Below, piece after piece: positions 60,201-64,000 of a DNA stretch of 64,000 nt; the stretch's first letter is position 1; every line of letters starts with the position of its first letter. The stretch lies in the NCBI RefSeq assembly GCF_021155775.2, contig NC_060237.1:30615257-30679256 (forward strand). The letters are read 5' to 3'. Source of the DNA: Neodiprion pinetum. Its lineage: Eukaryota > Arthropoda > Insecta > Hymenoptera > Diprionidae. Under the pieces are notes generated by a model. It made no database searches. It saw nothing but the letters and a program-made list of their open reading frames with translations, and had not been told where the DNA came from. Both the position numbers and the translations under genes were made by a program.

Positions 60201-61440
60201 AATGAAAAGTATACTGTATATCCACAGAGATTATACAGTTACACGAATCAAGGAGAAAAGTGTACAAACCTGATCCGCGTGGATGCGCGCGCGCACTTTT
60301 TGCTACTCGTGCGCATCGCGCCGACGCCTGCGCTAAGATTTTCTGCGACCTCGTGCGTTTCTGAAAAACATTATACAATATCATAGTCAGAGATTTGTTG
60401 CGCGCGCGTTTTCCTCTGCTTCGCATTTTTCTACCAAAATTTTTTTCACCAATTTACATTTTCCCCGATAAGTATCGTTGATTTCTCTGAATCGGTTACC
60501 AACGATATTATAAGAGCTAAATATTAAACCACGTTACGTTCGGATATTCGAACAACTACGTGGCCATTTTTACTATATACATTTGCGATATTTATAACTT
60601 TGCATAATCGAGTAGAGAAGAATGCAAAAGTGATCCGCGAATTAAATACGTTGCAACGCCTGTGGATATAATAATGAATATAATTAGAATGTTTGCTCCA
60701 AGTGGAAATCCGCGATAAATTTCACTAAAATATTAGATACAATTTCTCGTATAAAGTAATAATAGAAAAGGAAGTACAAGAAGAATTATTTTTTAAACTC
60801 TCTCAATTGTAGAAACTACAGTTCGCGTTCGTTAACTTTCATTTGTACATACTTTTTAAGTATTTTCTTTCGTTATTCGCCTTCTCAAATGCCCCGCATT
60901 ACTCAACGCTATCGTACAATTAGTTGGAATAATGTATTCCTTGAGCCCACGATAGACTAAATGCAGTACAGTACGATAATAATTGATGTGCTTTACCCGG
61001 TAATAATTTGTCGAGTGAGTATCGCTACGCGTAAGTGGACGTTATTGTTAGCTCGGTATGAGTAACTCGGGCTCAGCGACGAATTCGATAACGAAGATCG
61101 TTGATTGCCGGTGCGGGTATAACTTATAAATAAATAGCGGGATCGTTATCACTGGACAAACGTATTATTGCCGGCTCGGTTTGAAAAGACCTACGTTCAA
61201 AGATACGGCAGCCATGAATTTGAGCAAGTTTTTATTTTGTCCATAACTCAAACTATTCTCCCGGTTCCTTATCTCAGTTGAAGAAATCCAAGAATTGTTT
61301 CCATAGAATTATCAAACCGCAAAGTTCTTTATTTTCTCGAATTATAACCCCGCCCTGCAATTATGGTTCATCGTCAGTGATTTATAAGGCATTCGGGACA
61401 GTAAATTTTTCGCCAAACTGAGACGCAATTTTTCTGATCG
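57300..61440. other. stretch without a firmly supported gene
   Basis: It is A/T-rich with a G run at 59,607-59,617. A 311-codon minus-strand frame (59,491-60,426) is hydrophobic and pyrimidine-driven and is treated as a finding, not a gene. I looked here for further exons of the TIA-1/Rox8 gene and did not find them. Confidence 0.4.
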
Positions 61441-61455
61441 TTCGAATTCTCTTAC

Positions 61456-62532
61456 CTCTCTGATGACTTTGCATCCCCTGACATTCCCAATTTGTGAGAA
61501 TAGGGCGCAGAGCAAATCCTCCGAAACGGAATAGTCGAGATTCCCAACGTATCTGTGGGCGAAAAGCAAAGGAGACAGGGCTCGTTTAGGTACAGCACGC
61601 AAATATCAAATCGTGCGGGGGCAGGCTGCCGCAATAAAAACCTGTTACACGAGTGGGCGCTTGATTCTTGCCTCGCCTATTCAGACGTCGAAATAATAAT
61701 GAAAAAGAAAAAGGAACTGAGTGATTACATTCATTTGTGAGAGAAAAAATATGAAACGCGGATAAGTAATTGCCTTGCGTCAAATTTATGCATAAAATGA
61801 ATTTTGTTTCTCTGTTTATTTTGGCAACTTTTTCAATCGCGTCCTTCACTTTTTATACATAAATCTTGACGCCTCGAACGTATTAGCCCACGAAAGTCGT
61901 AAAAAATTATAAACTGCAAGTAATGCAAACATGCAGGTTCGAGGCGGATTGTCAGCGTTCAAGATTGCAGAAAGATGAAGTGCGCGCACGTTGATATCAT
62001 CGATTACAGATATATATATATCTAGAATGTAATTATTTACACATTTGAATTTAATCAAGCGGCTAATCAAAAGCTGTGTAAGCAGAAGAAAGAAAACCTT
62101 TTACGGCAATCTTTGATAAAGTAAGCCCAAGTAAATATAATTTCATATTATGAATATAAATTTAACGAAAGATGCCTCGCTTTCAATATTGATAAATCCT
62201 TTGTCACGATCTTCCGCCGCTTGATAGCTGCTAGCTGGGTTTTATCTGTTCAAGTGTCGTAAATGAAGCTCGACATGCTCGGCTCGAAGATAGATAAAAT
62301 TTCTGGAAATTCCTATTAGAACGGGCACGTGAAGCGATAAGGAAAGAAGGAACCTGTTTGCTTTGAATTATAGTTGAAAAAAATAATCAGAAGCATTAAG
62401 ATCTCGCATGCAGCTGCTCGATAGGTCGAAGCATCGAAAGAAGTAACGGTGATCAGGAATTTATTTAAAAAAAAAAGAACTCATCGTCGATTATACTCAC
62501 AGCGTTTTCAGCGTTGTTCCGCCCGCCTGCAT
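61456..62532 (-). CDS. Rox8: 5' part of a TIA-1/TIAR (Rox8-like) RNA-binding protein gene, first two coding exons
   Basis: Exon 1 (62,501-62,532) encodes MQAGGTTLKT plus two bases, with donor GTGAGT and an in-frame TAA eight codons upstream of the ATG. The intron is 61,553-62,500. Exon 2 (61,456-61,552) follows TTTCGCCCACAG and completes L, then YVGNLDYSVSEDLLCALFSQ and on to CKVIRE, with donor GTAAGA in phase 0. This is the first half of the first RRM: the RNP2 motif LYVGNL and helix 1 are typical of insect TIA-1/TIAR (Rox8 in Drosophila). The rest of RRM1 with RNP1, plus RRM2 and RRM3, should lie to the left but was not recognised. Family members bind U-rich RNA and act in alternative splicing, translational silencing and stress granules. 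The N-terminal ten residues are unlike the usual acidic start. It could be the true gene with a very long second intron, or a partial duplicate. Confidence 0.75.
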
Positions 62533-64000
62533 CTCGGCCGTGTTACGTTAACCGCGATCTACTGCTTAATTCCGTTGTATGCGCGCACATTCGCGTCTCA
62601 ACTAGCTGTTACATAAAGTAATTTTATTTAAATTTACCTTTGTGTGCGGCACCGCGGCCAAGAAACTGCGACAACGACGCCGGCGGCGGCGACGAACTCT
62701 TCGAAGTGCACATGTAGGTACATATAACGACAGCCGGTGCAGCGGGTCGAGAGGAGAGGAGAGGAAGAGAATAGAGAGAGAGTAATAGAGGAATACAAAG
62801 AGGGATAGAAGGAGAGAGAAACGAGGACAGGGAGGAAAAGGGCGGACGTGTTTCAACCGCTTCGAAAGCTCGAAAATTCCTCGGCGCTTGCGCGAACTGC
62901 GCGCGCGTGCTAAATTGCCAATTGCGCGGTAAAATTCTCCGCACGAGGTGCTTCAATCCGGGAACTAAAAGAGAGACGAAGATATCTGTCAATCATTGGT
63001 TATCCGCGACGTAGGTTGGTTTATTTTATCCTTTCTATACAACAGAATTAACGACAGGAAACGGCTGATCGCAAATATTCGACATGAGGAAAAAACCAAG
63101 CACGGTATCGTCTGTCGCTGAATTTGTCATCGCGTTGGACTAACGCTAAATAGACCCGAATTATCGTTTTTCATCGTGTACGAGAGTCGGAATTGTTGCT
63201 GTAACATATGTCCAATTGAAAATTGAAACAACATTGTTAACAAGTCATGGAAAGGACAAATCTGTGGAAATCAATTCTTAGAAGAATATCAATTTATTAA
63301 AATACACAAATAATCTGTATCCGGATTTTAATAAATATTAATATAGTATTTTATTCGTATATCTAGATATTTATATTTTACAAAAAAAAAGGAAGAAAAA
63401 TAGTTTTTTGATTATGTTATTCAATATATACATATTTTGAAACCACTTAAGAGAAAAAAAGAAACATTAGTAGAATGAGGACATATTTGAAAGAAATAAA
63501 AAGTTTATACATGGTGAAGACGATGTGGCGAATAGCTCAGCGATAGGAAACTAAAAAATAAGAGAAATACGTACAGGCAAAAAGACAAAAAAAACCAAAA
63601 AGTACCTCGAGTTGTTCTTGGTCGCAAAAATTGAAAATTATCTCGCGTAGGTACCTTCGTTGAAAGTTGTGAATAATGTTTTGATTGCGCAAAAGGCATT
63701 TCGTTAAACTTTCGATACTGTATATATTCGGCATATAATTCTACTGTCATTTGTCATCTTTTTTCGCTCCTTGTTCTACTTCCCCTTCTTTACCTTCTCG
63801 TTCTACGTGTTCGTGAAACAATCGGAGCGTCAAACTAGTTGAGCGAGTATTTGATCGCGGTGTTTGGCGGCAAAGGTATCGGATCACGACTTTCGAAGGA
63901 ATCCGGTAGTGGGTGGAGGTCCCACAGGCCTCTCGCTTATCGGAGCTGTCGGATCCATTCCCATTACAACCGGTGTACTTTTACCGTCGAAACTAGACTC
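62533..64000. other. upstream region of the TIA-1/Rox8-like gene
   Basis: It contains a GA-rich tract (about 62,750-62,840), A/T-rich DNA and no further supported exon. The promoter and leader of the RNA-binding protein gene probably lie here, but no TATA box stands out. Confidence 0.4.

Noticed and set aside
1..64000. CRISPR arrays, operons, rRNA and tRNA genes
   Set aside because: None seen. The sequence is eukaryotic, and no regularly spaced direct repeats or conserved RNA signatures are present.

Overview
The window is nuclear DNA from an insect. The recognisable genes encode chitin-binding peritrophin-A proteins and a secreted YGPP-rich protein of cuticle type. They have GT-AG introns, TATATAA promoters and AATAAA signals. 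CpG is abundant throughout, which would fit a hymenopteran such as a sawfly, but I cannot fix the order from sequence alone. There is no sign of bacterial organisation, CRISPR arrays, rRNA or tRNA. The window is gene-poor, and most open frames are short, antisense or pyrimidine-driven noise.

Region by region: 1-12.9 kb is largely non-coding. It has microsatellites and one weak candidate promoter plus first exon near 2.6-3.0 kb. From 12.9 to 18.6 kb there is a tandem cluster of three minus-strand genes for small secreted chitin-binding (CBM14/ChtBD2) proteins. All three have the same architecture: a TATA box about 55 bp upstream of the ATG, a 7-nt first coding exon (Met-Lys-G), an intron that splits the signal peptide, one coding exon, and a nearby polyadenylation signal. 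The right-most gene has one domain plus a Ser/Thr-rich tail. The middle gene has two domains joined by an acidic linker. The left-most gene is interrupted by two in-frame TGA codons, the first exactly at the fourth domain cysteine. Diverged copies of the same upstream block lie before each gene, and a fourth copy lies between the left and middle genes with no recognisable gene attached.

From 18.6 to 29.5 kb I see no firm gene, only repeats and one possible signal-peptide exon. From 29.5 to 36.7 kb lies a two-exon minus-strand gene for an approximately 1131-residue secreted YGPP-repeat protein, with promoter, exon 1 (MAGFK), a 2.7-kb intron, a 3.4-kb coding exon and a 3' signal. From 36.7 to 61.4 kb I see no firm gene, but there are several non-autonomous mobile elements: a 662-bp foldback element with a perfect 8-bp target duplication, a 249-bp piggyBac-type MITE flanked by TTAA, two further terminal-inverted-repeat elements, and a 193-bp tandem repeat. 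At 61.4-62.5 kb are the first two coding exons of a TIA-1/TIAR (Drosophila Rox8) RNA-binding protein on the minus strand. I could not find its later exons.

Together the identifiable genes point to chitin-associated extracellular matrix (peritrophic matrix or cuticle) plus one broadly expressed RNA-binding protein. The most interesting signals are the double-TGA chitin-binding gene with its otherwise intact structure, the orphan promoter copy, the mosaic relation of the domains in the cluster, the foldback element, and the TIA-1/Rox8 5' end without a visible continuation.
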